This document shows positions 23,156 through 33,627 of a stretch of 64,000 bases of DNA, piece by piece (position 1 is the stretch's first letter; every line of letters starts with the position of its first letter). Both the position numbers and the translations under genes were made by a program. Under the pieces are notes generated by a model. That model was not told the DNA's origin, searched no databases, and saw only the letters and a list, made by a program, of their open reading frames with translations. Origin of the DNA: Ypsolopha sequella (lineage: Eukaryota; Arthropoda; Insecta; Lepidoptera; Ypsolophidae); contig CAKOHE010000086.1 in NCBI GenBank assembly GCA_934047225.1, positions 372,001 through 436,000 on the forward strand. The letters are read 5' to 3'.

Positions 23156-24028
23156 CTGTATACTGTGGAAAACGCGCGTAGAGTGGGAGCAATGAAATGA
23201 TAACGGTCATAATTTTATTGTAATTTATGTTTTATTATTATATTTTATATACCTATTAAAATTTATAGCTGTCAAAACATTCTTAAAAGATAATAACGAT
23301 CATAGCGAAAAAAATGTGTCTATTAAAATTTATATTGGAAAATACGTGAGTAAAGTAATATATTAGATATTATATTATATTGTTAGTATTGTTTTAAGAA
23401 TTTATGCACTTCGTATTCAACAAAAAGAGAAAGAATATTGGAATATCTTTCAAACGAGCCTTTTGGCGGTCCCAACTGTACAACATCGCATCGACTACGA
23501 AATTTTCACGACGCGATATTTTGCAGTGTAGTAGTCAACGTCGCAGTGTAGCTCGCTTGTTTATAGCTGTATAATAATAAATCATACCTTTTTGGATAGC
23601 CTATTAAATATGCAAACTTTTTTATAATAACATATTTTTTGATTAAACGTATATTTAAGAAAGTATGGTAAATAATATATACAAAATTATATTGACAAAT
23701 GACTTGTTGCCTCATATATATAAAAATATTATATTAACATAAATTATAAAAAATAATAAAAATAGACCATAAAAATATCTTTTAAATGATACCCCACAAT
23801 AACAAATCGGTTGAACAGAATTCGAGGAAATGGCAAAAAACCTAAATCACAGCCGCCATCTTTGTTACGTCATAAATACCTTTTGTCCTCGGATTTTGAC
23901 GCGAAGACAGGCAGGATCGTCATCTAGATATTACGAGAAATTTTTTGATACCTGTCTTTGGTAAATAGAGCTCGTTCCGACGAAATTCAAGAAATAGAGC
24001 ACTTTTGCCTCAACGGCCGCTAGACTAT
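23156..24028 (-). repeat. Right arm of giant inverted repeat
   Basis: This is the reverse complement of 21222-22083. It starts 'tatactgtggaaaacgcgcg' and ends about 'ggccgctagactataatgg'. Shared landmarks are 'gcgaagacaggcagg', 'ttgttacgtcataaatacct' and 'atcgcatcgac'. Spacer sequence 22550-23155 has no recognised gene. Confidence 0.9.
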
Positions 24029-24360
24029 AATGGCAATACATGGCGGTCGGTGTCGCTACACTTTAGCAGATTTTTTTTTACGATAAGCGTAAAAATGCGT
24101 AAATGATGTGCATTTGTCAGGGTAGACAGTGTCTCTTTGTCTGTATGGACCGCACGCCACTGGTATTTTGAAGAAGATACAACGATATCGCGATGTAATA
24201 TACAAGTAGCGCCATCTGGTTTTTAGTAGCAAACGAACGACGCGGTCTAGTAAGTACATTGTCAAACATACATTACATTTGTACATTTGTACATTGTAGT
24301 TTAATTGTTTAACTTATTTTTATTGGTTTTTCAGGTTACAGTAATAAAATTATAAATTAT

Positions 24361-24743
24361 TTTTCAATGCAAGTGCTCATAAAGGCCCACTTTTGATGCA
24401 TCAAAACCGAACAGAAAGTCGATTATTTTGCCCAAGGGCTTTTTTTTTTTTTTTATTTATTTACGAGAAGTTGGCTAACCTGCAGCCTTTCCTGTGTACC
24501 ATAGACGTTATACTTTTTTTTTCCACTGTTTAACGGCTCTGGATACAGTCCTTTTGAGCCAATCATAATTTTAAGTTCACAAGATTATATTTGTTTTATT
24601 TCCTCATATTGAAAAACGTAGTATGATACACGGGCTTAAAAGCAATAAATTACTCGGTTACGTTTAAAACACTCGCTACGCCTGTGTTTTAAATCATGCT
24701 CGTAATTTATTCCTTTTCGCCCTTGTAGCATAAACTACTATTA
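24361..24743 (-). repeat. Hairpin-plus-TIR repeat family, copy 2
   Basis: Inverse orientation: starts 'ttttcaatgcaagtgctc' and ends 'gcataaactactatta'. The hairpin half is present with a few changes. Compare 13371-13763. Confidence 0.85.
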
Positions 24744-25354
24744 GCTGTCACTGTTGCAAAGGTATCTATTTTAGTATGTAACCATAATTGCTCACACTTT
24801 TCCGAAGGGAATGGTATAGGAGGTGATGGGATTTCTTAAACAGTCATGGATAACTATGAGTAAAATTCTTTTTCACCAATTCCCTTTGGCTATGGTTTTA
24901 GTATTGCGTCCTCGCGCACTTTTTCTAGTGTGCGTAACCTCGGGAGCCGTACAAAACGCGCAACACTCACAAAACGCGCTTTTATGTATGCGTTTATGCA
25001 GAGCTTGTACATAGGTCGAAGAAACTCCGACTCACGTGACAGTGGATTGCGTAGGAGTCAGCACACAACGGGCTAAGATCCTCGGTGACCCGAGGACGCT
25101 CCGCCAGTCCTGTGGCGATCTAGGTCGCCTCTTGGGATTTTGGCGTGAGCTGGGCTGGCTAGAATAGACGGCTCCACACTTTTCCACGCACAAAGGTCCA
25201 AAAAAGAGACTAGGTGCGGAAACCGAGCCCACCAAGAAGAGGAAGAAGCTTAGATGCGTCACCACTACAGCCATAGACAAACAAACTTCGTGAAATGAAA
25301 TACTGAAATATATTTATTTATGTAATGTAGGTATAACAGATACACTTATTATAG
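24744..25354 (+). other. Unassigned flank with a coding-like stretch
   Basis: Bases 25046-25293 (plus) read 'AKILGDPRTLRQSCGDLGRL', 'LGFWRELGWLE', one stop codon, then a basic stretch 'EPTKKRKKLRC' to a second stop. Composition and the single internal stop suggest a decaying coding fragment, possibly the end of a LINE or transposase ORF, but I do not recognise the family. The rest of the interval shows nothing. Confidence 0.3.
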
Positions 25355-25359
25355 GTCAG
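25355..25359 (+). repeat. BEL/Pao target-site duplication, left
   Basis: 'gtcag' directly before the 5' LTR; the same 5 bp follow the 3' LTR at 32212-32216. Confidence 0.9.
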
Positions 25360-25572
25360 TGTTGCATATTATAGCAACACCGAAATGGTAATTTTTATGT
25401 ATAGCAATGTTTTTGTATAACTTCCGGTGAACTGTCGCTTCTTACTTCCTTCTTCCTTCCTTGATCGAATGGTGTAAAATAAACCTGCCTGTAACGTGTT
25501 ATCCCGACTTTCATTTGGCATCGGCGGTCCCAGCCCCTATACGAGCAAAACCATCAGCTACGCTCCCGCACA
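25360..25572 (+). repeat. 5' LTR of BEL/Pao element
   Basis: 213 bp, begins 'tgttgcatattatagcaaca' and ends 'cgctcccgcaca' (TG...CA). It contains an 'aataaa' at 25479-25484 that could act as a polyadenylation signal in the 3' copy. Identical by eye to 31999-32211. The base right after it starts 'tggtccttcgaa', so a tRNA primer-binding site beginning TGG may start at 25573; which tRNA is not resolved. Confidence 0.95.
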
Positions 25573-26315
25573 TGGTCCTTCGAACGTTCAAGATAGAAAA
25601 CCGCGGCTGCCAAAAGCAAAAGGTACGGGACGACAAACACAGTTACTGCAGACAAAGGAAACATACGCCATCTTTTCGCCAGTGAGTGCCCGCAAATATT
25701 TTATACTCGGAGCTCTCGCCGATCGACGCGAAGACATTATATCAAGCAAGCAGCGCAATACTTATTCTTTATTTGCATAAAATTAGCTGGCAAGTGGGTG
25801 CCCGCAAGAAGTCACACTCGGAGCCCTCACCGATCTTTGCCAAGCTAAGTACATGTACGTTGCCGTGCTGTTTATTCCCACCGAGTGCCACGCAATATAC
25901 TTACAAGCAAGACGCAAAAAATATTTTTGCCAGCGAGCGTCAGCGACCTTTACATAAGAAGTGCTCGCCGATAATTTTTAAGCAGTTATTACGACGTCAT
26001 TCATATTACGTTGCCGTTCCTCCTTATTCCCGCCGGAGTGTCATCCCGCGACGCGCATCCGGCTACCGAGGCAAGTGAGCAAGACAGCAAATCAGACAAA
26101 ACATCTGCGTGGGCGACGGACGAACGGGACTCGGAACGAACGACGCCATCGCATCGCTCCGCCATTTGCAATTTCATTTCAAGAAAGAAAACCGCGGCTG
26201 CTAAAAGCTTTAACAGTGGTGTTATTATTGTACTAACTTTAAAAAGTGAAATAGTTAGGCACTTATATATTTGTGTATATAATTTTGTTGGTGAGTTGAA
26301 GTGCGACTCGAAAAA
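25573..26315 (+). other. BEL/Pao leader with internal repeats
   Basis: The 743-bp leader lies between the 5' LTR and the gag start. It holds degenerate repeats: 'gaaaaccgcggctgc(c/t)aaaag' at 25596 and 26188; 'gtgcccgcaa' plus 'actcggagc(t/c)ctc(g/a)ccgatc' near 25686 and 25798; and 'acgttgccgt' plus 'ttattccc(a/g)cc' near 25857 and 26009. Short overlapping ORFs here are not credible as genes. A packaging or translation-control role is possible but unsupported. Confidence 0.6.
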
Positions 26316-29300
26316 ATGTCGGCGACTGATCTCGCGAATTTGACGGCTTGTCGAGGATTTGAAAAAGGTAAGATAACACGATGTCTCACTTTTGTGCAAA
26401 AAGATTTATCTCAGTATTCCCGTGACGTCTTAACTTCGAAACGCCAAACTATACAAACTGCGTTTATCGAATACGAGAAATATTGTCGTGACATCTTGCT
26501 TTTGGCACCTGATGACAAGGAGCAGATGGACTTGGTCGAGGATAACTACCACACAATATTACTAAATCTCGACAAGGCGATTGCTCAAGCAGGCCCATCT
26601 GTCTCGGCACCGCCCACTTCATATGCCACCACTAGCAAAATGAAACTGCCAGCAATTTTTATAAAAAATTTTGATGGTAAGTTTACAGAGTTTATACCGT
26701 TCATTAACCTCTTTAACTCAATGATAGATAACGACAACACATTAGACCCCTTACAAAAGCTCTATTATTTGAGATCATATCTAAGAGATGAGCCTTTTGA
26801 TTTGATAAAAAACTTAACGATGTGTGCCGATTCATATAAAGAGGCATTAAAACTACTTAATGATAGGTATAATAACACTCAAAAGATAGTTAACCAACAT
26901 GTCAGCAATATCCTAGATCTCAAAAGCATTAGTAGGTCAACCGCTAGCAATTTAAGACAATTTGTATCAGCGGTAAGACAGGAGATCTCGGCAATCAAAA
27001 ATCATGAATCCCGAGTTAGGTACTGGGACACAATATTGTTATGTATTCTTTGTCGCAAAATAGATACATATTCTGCAAGGGCATTTCAACTCGAGAGGGA
27101 TGAAGCTATGGACCCCACTCTGGAAGAGTTCCTGAAATTCCTGGAAAAGCGTGCAATGGCTATGGAGACTGCCGACCAGGGCCACCAGACATCTCACTCG
27201 AGTGACAACAAGGTAGCAGCCCACACCGTCACCGGACCTGCATGCAGCTACTGTAAGTCCCACGACCATAAACTTTTTAAATGCATAAAATTTTGTTTAT
27301 TGACTGCGACTGACAGACTTAAGTTCATCAAAGACAAAAATATGTGCACTGTATGTATGGGCACACACACAGGCAAATGTAGGTACCACTTTCGGTGCAC
27401 GGAGTGTAAGGGCCCTCATAACACTCTGTTGCACTGCGATCCATTAAGTGGTCCTGTCACATTGACAGGCAATGTAAATAATAATGTGCTTCTCCCCACA
27501 GCGAGGATAAAACTCATTGGCAGAGATGGCACCGAGTATCATATTAAAGCCCTCTTGGACTCCGGGTCACAAGCATCATTCTGTACCACAAAAATTGTGG
27601 AGCTATTAGGTTTGAAATCCAAGAAAATTGAGACAAACATTATTGGCATCTCGAACTCAAAAAGTAAAGTCAAATTTTGCATTCCATTAGACATATACTC
27701 ATTGAAATCTCCATTTAAAACTACAATCACATGCCATGTAGTAGACCAGATTACTTGCAATTTACCACAGTACAAGTTTGACCTCTCAGATTTTAAAATA
27801 CCCTCAAATATTGAATTAGCTGATGACCAATTTAATTTACCAAGTGAGATAAATATGCTAATAGGTTCTGATGTGGTATTCCAGGCACTCTTACCAAGCT
27901 CCCACCCGATACAAGTGGTGAGCTCGACGGCACAACCGCTGCCTGTAGAGCCTGCAGTCGGTTGCTCCGGGCCTCCGCTGCAACCTAGCCTGTACATTAT
28001 CAATTCTGTCTTCGGTCACATAGTAGGAAGTAATTTCCCTTATTATCAAGCAGTCTGCAATAAAGTAGTTTTAAAATGTGAACTAGATTCTACTTCAAGT
28101 TTAAGTAGTACAATGAACCAATTTTGGATTCACGAAAAGGTCCCAGAAATCTTCAATGAGCGTAGCTCAGAGCAAGAACTTTGCGAAACAATATTTCAAA
28201 GTACTGTTAAATTAGAAAACAATCAGTTTGAGGTAGCTTTGCCATTAAAAATACCTTTGTCAGATGTCAATGATGCCTTGGGTGAATCATTCCACCTTGC
28301 ATTAAAACGATTTTTAAATTTAGAGAAAAGATTACATGCTAATCCAGATTTATTCATGCAATATCAGAAATTTATCCATGAATACTTATCACTCAATCAC
28401 GGTCACTATGTTGACATTGAGTTATACGATTTAAATAAGCAGGCAGTGTACTTTCTCCCGCACCATGCAGTTATTAACGAAAATAGTAAGACAACGACTC
28501 TTCGCACAGTTTTTGATGGTTCGATGAGAACAAATAAGAAGATCTCTGTAAATTCATTACAGTTGAATGGCCCAGTGATCCAAAGAGACTTATTTGATAT
28601 CATTTTGCTATTTCGTTTAGGCAAGTACACATTTACCGCAGATATTAGGCGCATGTTTCGCAACATTAGAATCAATCCAGAATACACAACTCTTCAAAAT
28701 ATTCTCTGGAGAGACGACAAGAAAGAGCCAATCAAGTGTATTAGGCTAGATACCATTACATATGGGCTAAAAAGCTCAAGTTTTCTGGCAACGCGTTGTT
28801 TAGATGAGTTAGCAAATAGGTACAAACAAACGTATCCTCTAGCCACATCCGTTGTCAAAAATAATATCTATGTCGATGATGTTATTTACTCTCACGATGA
28901 TTTGCAGACAGTTCTCAATGCAAAAGACCAACTGCGTGACCTACTTAAATTAGGTAGTTTTCACACGCACAAATGGGCTTCAAATGACCACAGAATTTTG
29001 TCAGACATTCCCACCTGTGAGCAGCATTTTGACAGTCTCGATTTACAAAAAGATAACTTCAACATGAAGGCCTTAGGGTTACAGATTAATGTAAAGAAAG
29101 ATCAGTTTATAATTTCATCTCCAGAACCATTTAATGCAGAAAAAATAACTAAGCGATGTATACTTAGTTACATAGGTAGATTCTATGACCCTATGGGTTT
29201 TGTGAGCCCTATTGTGGTCACCGCGAAGGCCATTATGCAAAAACTGTGGATTTCTAACACAGATTGGAATGAAATCCCCTCTCCTGAGGTTCAAAGAGAG

Positions 29301-31115
29301 TGGCTCGAATTCACATCCGACTTAGCAAAAATGAAACCTATGTTCATAAAAAGGGATGTAAGTGTTTTAGATTGCCACACAGCTGAACTCGTTGGCTTCG
29401 CGGATGCTTCAAGTACAACGGCCTACGGTTGTTGTGTGTACCTGCGACTCTCCGATAATTCAGGTACTATACGAACACATCTACTCTGTTCGAAATCAAG
29501 AATAAATCCTGTAAATAAGAAAGGTATTACCACTCCAAGGCTTGAGCTAAACGCTGCACTTTTACTGTCAAAGTTAATGATAAAAACTTATGATACGCTA
29601 AAGATAAAATGTAATATTAAAGATGTATATTTATTCAGCGACTCACAGATTGTTCTTGCATGGCTTAGTACAGAAATTACGAAATTACAAGCGTACGTAG
29701 CGAACAGAGTAAATGTCGTTCGCCAAAACACCAATAGATGGCGTTGGCTGTACGTAAAGACAAGCGAGAACCCTGCAGACCTTATAAGCAGAGGCGTAAA
29801 CCCGAGCGAGCTTAGTGAGTGTGAGCTGTGGTGGCGAGGTCCTCTGTTTCTGCGAAACGGTGAGTACGGATTTGCTTCTCGCAATACTTTCTTGCCTCAC
29901 GAGCACGACTTACCAGAAGTGAAGACCCGCTTGACATTTTCCGGTAACGTGGTGTGCTGCAGCTTGGTTCCTCTCGAGTATGTTATCGAACGCTTATACA
30001 GCTACTCAGATATCAACAAAATGGTTAGGCTTTTCGCATATATACTTAGGTATTTAAATAACATTATTAAAAATAATACTAAAATTACTACAAGCTACTT
30101 ACAGAGCGCAGAATTAAACCGTTCACTAATGCTTATTGTTAAACATGAGCAAAGCAAATATTTTCATACAGAAGTTAAAGCTTTGAGACAGGGCGATAAT
30201 GTAAAGGGTAACTTACTAAATTTACATCCTTTTCTCGACGATTTAGGTCTACTACGCGTTGGTGGTAGATTACATAATGCAGATATCGCTTACGATCAAA
30301 AACATCCTATCATACTACCTAAGGGCTCTCTTATCACCACTTTGCTTATCAGAAGCGAGCACGAAAAATTACTGCACGCAGGGCCTAAGCTTTTACTAGC
30401 GAATCTGAATCAGAAGTTTTGGTTGGTAAATGGTATAAATGAGGTTAAGAAAGTCACTCATAAATGTATAATTTGTTTCAGACAAAAAGCCAGCGTAGCT
30501 AAACAGCTAATGGGTTCCTTGCCAGCAAGCCGGGTTACGGCTAGTCGGCCGTTTCAGAAAATCGGTATGGATTTTTGTGGGCCTATCGATGTGAAGCTCT
30601 CGCGTGTTAGGCGATCTGTAATAGGTAAAGGGTATATCTGCGTATTTGTATGCTTTTCTACAAAAGCAGTTCATCTGGAACTAGCTTCAGATTTAACCAC
30701 AGAAACCTTCCTAGCGTGCTTCAGGCGATTTATTTCGAGACGAGGGCTGCCCACAGAAATTCATTGCGATAACGCGAGTACATTTAAATGCGCAAGGAGC
30801 CAATTAGTTGAACTTTACACACTGATGTCTTCACGGAGTCACCAAGCGAAAGTACATAATTTTGCTTCCCAAAAAGGGATCGAATTCCACTTTCTCCCGG
30901 CCTACTCGCCTACGTTTGGTGGACTCCATGAATCAGCAGTCAAGAGCACTAAACACCATTTAAAGAGAATTTTACAGAAAAATGTACTTACCTATGAACA
31001 GCTTAATACCTTGCTCACTGAAATAGAATGTATCTTAAATTCTAGGCCTTTGTTACCTGTATCCTCAGACCCTAATGATTATTGTTATTTAACGCCGGGT
31101 CACATTTTGTTATAG
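26316..31115 (+). CDS. BEL/Pao gag-pol polyprotein
   Basis: A single frame encodes Gag and Pol, as usual in this family. The ATG at 26316 is chosen because five upstream in-frame codons start from a non-ATG, and 'aaaaatgtcg' is a fair start context. Gag follows (about residues 1-300), then a classical zinc knuckle (C-S-Y-C...H...C, about residue 310) and a second cysteine/histidine cluster near 361. The aspartic protease active site is L-L-D-S-G-S (about 414). Reverse transcriptase carries Y-V-D-D (about 852-855). RNase H acidic motifs are G-F-A-D-A and F-S-D-S-Q (about 1027 and 1106). Integrase has an H...H...C...C zinc motif near 1348-1387 and a catalytic D,D,E near 1419, 1483 and 1538. The frame ends 'YLTPGHILL', where related proteins continue into a further C-terminal domain; that domain is in another frame at 31082-31477. 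It would copy RNA into DNA and integrate it. Confidence 0.95.
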   Translation: MSATDLANLTACRGFEKGKITRCLTFVQKDLSQYSRDVLTSKRQTIQTAFIEYEKYCRDILLLAPDDKEQMDLVEDNYHTILLNLDKAIAQAGPSVSAPPTSYATTSKMKLPAIFIKNFDGKFTEFIPFINLFNSMIDNDNTLDPLQKLYYLRSYLRDEPFDLIKNLTMCADSYKEALKLLNDRYNNTQKIVNQHVSNILDLKSISRSTASNLRQFVSAVRQEISAIKNHESRVRYWDTILLCILCRKIDTYSARAFQLERDEAMDPTLEEFLKFLEKRAMAMETADQGHQTSHSSDNKVAAHTVTGPACSYCKSHDHKLFKCIKFCLLTATDRLKFIKDKNMCTVCMGTHTGKCRYHFRCTECKGPHNTLLHCDPLSGPVTLTGNVNNNVLLPTARIKLIGRDGTEYHIKALLDSGSQASFCTTKIVELLGLKSKKIETNIIGISNSKSKVKFCIPLDIYSLKSPFKTTITCHVVDQITCNLPQYKFDLSDFKIPSNIELADDQFNLPSEINMLIGSDVVFQALLPSSHPIQVVSSTAQPLPVEPAVGCSGPPLQPSLYIINSVFGHIVGSNFPYYQAVCNKVVLKCELDSTSSLSSTMNQFWIHEKVPEIFNERSSEQELCETIFQSTVKLENNQFEVALPLKIPLSDVNDALGESFHLALKRFLNLEKRLHANPDLFMQYQKFIHEYLSLNHGHYVDIELYDLNKQAVYFLPHHAVINENSKTTTLRTVFDGSMRTNKKISVNSLQLNGPVIQRDLFDIILLFRLGKYTFTADIRRMFRNIRINPEYTTLQNILWRDDKKEPIKCIRLDTITYGLKSSSFLATRCLDELANRYKQTYPLATSVVKNNIYVDDVIYSHDDLQTVLNAKDQLRDLLKLGSFHTHKWASNDHRILSDIPTCEQHFDSLDLQKDNFNMKALGLQINVKKDQFIISSPEPFNAEKITKRCILSYIGRFYDPMGFVSPIVVTAKAIMQKLWISNTDWNEIPSPEVQREWLEFTSDLAKMKPMFIKRDVSVLDCHTAELVGFADASSTTAYGCCVYLRLSDNSGTIRTHLLCSKSRINPVNKKGITTPRLELNAALLLSKLMIKTYDTLKIKCNIKDVYLFSDSQIVLAWLSTEITKLQAYVANRVNVVRQNTNRWRWLYVKTSENPADLISRGVNPSELSECELWWRGPLFLRNGEYGFASRNTFLPHEHDLPEVKTRLTFSGNVVCCSLVPLEYVIERLYSYSDINKMVRLFAYILRYLNNIIKNNTKITTSYLQSAELNRSLMLIVKHEQSKYFHTEVKALRQGDNVKGNLLNLHPFLDDLGLLRVGGRLHNADIAYDQKHPIILPKGSLITTLLIRSEHEKLLHAGPKLLLANLNQKFWLVNGINEVKKVTHKCIICFRQKASVAKQLMGSLPASRVTASRPFQKIGMDFCGPIDVKLSRVRRSVIGKGYICVFVCFSTKAVHLELASDLTTETFLACFRRFISRRGLPTEIHCDNASTFKCARSQLVELYTLMSSRSHQAKVHNFASQKGIEFHFLPAYSPTFGGLHESAVKSTKHHLKRILQKNVLTYEQLNTLLTEIECILNSRPLLPVSSDPNDYCYLTPGHILL

Positions 31116-31477
31116 GAACTGCTCTTACAATGTACCCAGAAAGAGATGTTTGTGAAATTTCGGTGAATAGGCTCAAATTCTGGCAGTTATGTACAAGTCT
31201 GAAACAAAAATTTTGGAAAACGTGGCACAAATATTACTTAAATGTATTACAAAATCGTCCTAAATGGCAGACTGATAAATGTAATGTGAAAATAGATAGT
31301 TTAGTCATTCTTAAGGAGGATAATTTACCTGTTATGTCATGGCCTATGGCGAGAATTATAAATATATTTCCTGGTAATGATGGGAAAGTTCGAGCAGTCG
31401 AGGTTAGGACTCCTAACAATAAATCTCATATCAGAGGTATACATAAAATTTGTTTATTACCTATAGACAATAATTGA
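31082..31477 (+). pseudogene. Displaced C-terminal domain of BEL/Pao pol (DUF5641-like)
   Basis: The frame overlaps the end of the main polyprotein by about 34 bp and continues the expected protein: 'IGTALTMYPERDVCE', then 'RLKFWQLCTSLKQKFWKTWH' and the closing 'IRGIHKICLLPI'. These are landmarks of the domain that follows integrase in BEL/Pao and is often labelled DUF5641. The shift occurs at the short T-rich stretch around 31106-31113, so one lost base (or a sequencing error there) explains it; programmed shifting is less likely because this family usually encodes one frame. The ATG at 31130 lies inside the domain, so no separate protein is expected. Confidence 0.85.
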
Positions 31478-31998
31478 TAGACAATTTAAGTTTTTTATTT
31501 GTATTTTCATTACATAACACAACGACATGTTAAACTACAATGTATGTAATTTTAAAGCACATATTATAGTATTCATTTTCGTTTGCTGAGTGTCGCAAAC
31601 TCATCACATTTAGTGTTAGGATTTCATAATAACTACTTTTTATTATGTAACAGATTCTTAGAGTCAACTGTACTATCCTAAGAAAAATTTATCTTTTTCG
31701 TAGGGCTAAGAATTCTGGAACTAACAAGTTCAAGAACGTAAGGTTTTCATATTACTTGCATAAAATTGCACCAATTTAATTGTACGAAAATAAAGTGTAG
31801 ATTCTGTATATACCTTTCTACAATGTAACAGTAATATTAAGTAAATGTTTTATTTTTGTATAAGTAACCGTTCATCTAACAGGGAATTTAAATAATGGCG
31901 AAGGTCAAGTTCAAGTTTCTTGTTAATAATTTTTTTTGTTGTAATTTCATTGTATAAAAGATTAATTTTGAATTACAAGTTCTTGTAAGGCGGCAGCA
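31478..31998 (+). other. BEL/Pao 3' noncoding region with polypurine tract
   Basis: No ORF and AT-rich. A short purine-rich run, 'aaggcggcagca', abuts the 3' LTR at 31987-31998 and is the likely primer for plus-strand synthesis. Confidence 0.6.
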
Positions 31999-32211
31999 TG
32001 TTGCATATTATAGCAACACCGAAATGGTAATTTTTATGTATAGCAATGTTTTTGTATAACTTCCGGTGAACTGTCGCTTCTTACTTCCTTCTTCCTTCCT
32101 TGATCGAATGGTGTAAAATAAACCTGCCTGTAACGTGTTATCCCGACTTTCATTTGGCATCGGCGGTCCCAGCCCCTATACGAGCAAAACCATCAGCTAC
32201 GCTCCCGCACA
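31999..32211 (+). repeat. 3' LTR of BEL/Pao element
   Basis: 213 bp and identical by eye to the 5' LTR. It is followed by 'gtcag', the right half of the target duplication. Confidence 0.95.
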
Positions 32212-32284
32212 GTCAGTTTTAATTTAAATGTGATATAAGTAATTAAATAATCTATGTGTATAGGTAATAGTTTTATGTCACCAA

Positions 32285-32530
32285 TAATAATATTGGGAAA
32301 TATGCAGGGGAATAAGGAAGCAGGTTGAGTTTACATCCATCCATCGAGCGTAGTAAACCTGCATGCCATTATAGCGAGCTGAAGTACGGCGATAAGGCAG
32401 TGAGCCATCACGCTGGGACGTTACAATCGTCGGTGAAAAGAAGGTATACATACAAATCTATTGATAGTCAACACTCGGAAACACCTCCGACACCCTATCA
32501 GGGACATAAGTCGTGACGATATGTATATAT
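32285..32530 (+). repeat. SINE, 5'-truncated copy
   Basis: 'aaacctgcatgcc', 'gccatcacgctgggacgt' and 'ataagtcgtgacgatatg' match the 3' halves of the full SINE copies at 44787-45140 and 59966-60330. The tRNA-like head is missing. Bases 32531-33049 show no recognised feature. Confidence 0.65.
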
Positions 32531-33049
32531 TTTTAATAACCACAATTTTTTTTTTTTTTTCCTATTTTGGTCCACTTGCGATCGGTATTTTGACCATAAG
32601 CAGGTATTTTGTGGGTAAAGAGCTTGTGGGTTGGTTGGTACAGCTATCAAACAACCTTTATCGGTCTACTTCCTGTTATGCAATCCCAGGATTGTGTGCC
32701 TCTTCAGGCGACCCACATCAGCATTACTAGTAAGCAGATCTGTTGCTAGGTTGTTTACGTGAGAAAAAGGCATATTATAAAATAAATGAATATTTGGATG
32801 ATGGTGAAGCATGGTGGTATAGTGATACTGATTGTGATGATAGTAGGTAATAATTTAATTAATTAATATAATTTCCTAACTTTTGATTCCTCTTACATAA
32901 GAGTTAACATTAATTAATTACAGACTGTAAAAGGAAATAGACTATATGAGACAGGTAGGCAAAGATATATATGTTTTTCTTTTTTCATTAACCTGAATTC
33001 CTGCTGTCTTGTATTTTCTTATCCCTTGGTTAAAGTAGATATAAGTAAT

Positions 33050-33515
33050 TTGATGTATAGTATAAGTTTATGTTAAAAAAAATACATGATCTTGCCAAGT
33101 TTCTTGCCCGTTCTTCTTAGCAAGACTAATCGAATGGGCGGAGGTAGGCATGTATTTATATATGTAACCTATTACTATGTAGTATATAGGATGGGATTTG
33201 GTCGGCCGCCTGGATTCGTGCTGGGGGCTCGGTTGGTGATCATTGAACCTTGTTCCTGGTCCCTGGCCGGGTCTCCGGTATTGGTTCGGGCGGTTGATTG
33301 GATTTCACCTTGTATAATAATATTTTACCTATAATTTTAATCGTATATACATATATTGCTATATAAATTAAATAAACATTTAATCTAAGTAGTTCATGTA
33401 CATTTATTATTTTATTACATATATTTTTATAAGATTAAAATTTGACTTATGAAACGTGTATTATATATACCTACTTTGCAAAATGAACTTTATGAATTTT
33501 GAATTTTGAGACAAA
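33050..33515 (+). repeat. LINE-type 3' region, long copy
   Basis: It contains 'ttgccaagtttcttgcccgt', 'tcttagcaagactaatcgaa', 'ttggtcggccgcctggattc' and the tail 'acctactttgcaaaatgaac'. The same sequence lies inverted at 58140-58625 and a short end at 14601-14715. 'gccaagtttcttgc' is frequent near lepidopteran LINE ends. No catalytic ORF. Confidence 0.7.
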
Positions 33516-33627
33516 AGGCGGGCTTTATATTTCACATTGCGTTCCTGTATTTCTTCAATCACTGTTGGTACTTCAAGATATTCATGAATTTCCGTGGACT
33601 TTGTGAACCAGAGAACCATAATTATGA

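Larger units (their letters stand above)
20198..24162. mobile_element. 3,965-bp hAT-family element with giant internal inverted repeats
   Basis: The left end reads 'caatggcgtgcacagag' and the right end, read inward, 'cagtggcgtgcggtcc', the same terminal motif as the foldback at 17430-18959. The 8-bp 'gtattttg' flanks both sides exactly, the size hAT transposases generate. Inside are a piece of the 'gactcgcgtacc' repeat (20235-20475), unassigned sequence (20476-21221), a pair of about 860-bp inverted arms, and between them a cysteine-rich ORF on the minus strand. No hAT transposase ORF is visible, so it appears nonautonomous. It may be one composite insertion or a hAT carrying an older insertion. 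Confidence 0.8.
25360..32211 (+). mobile_element. BEL/Pao LTR retrotransposon, nearly intact (6,852 bp)
   Basis: Order: 5' LTR (25360-25572), leader (25573-26315), gag-pol (26316-31115), a displaced 3' part of pol (31082-31477), noncoding tail, 3' LTR (31999-32211). The two 213-bp LTRs look identical base for base and a 5-bp target duplication is intact, so insertion was recent on an evolutionary scale. No envelope-like ORF. One frame change near the pol end probably disables this copy, unless it is a sequencing or assembly error. Confidence 0.95.

Noticed and set aside
27039..29906. Antisense ORFs within the BEL/Pao gag-pol region
   Set aside because: Shadows of the long plus-strand frame.
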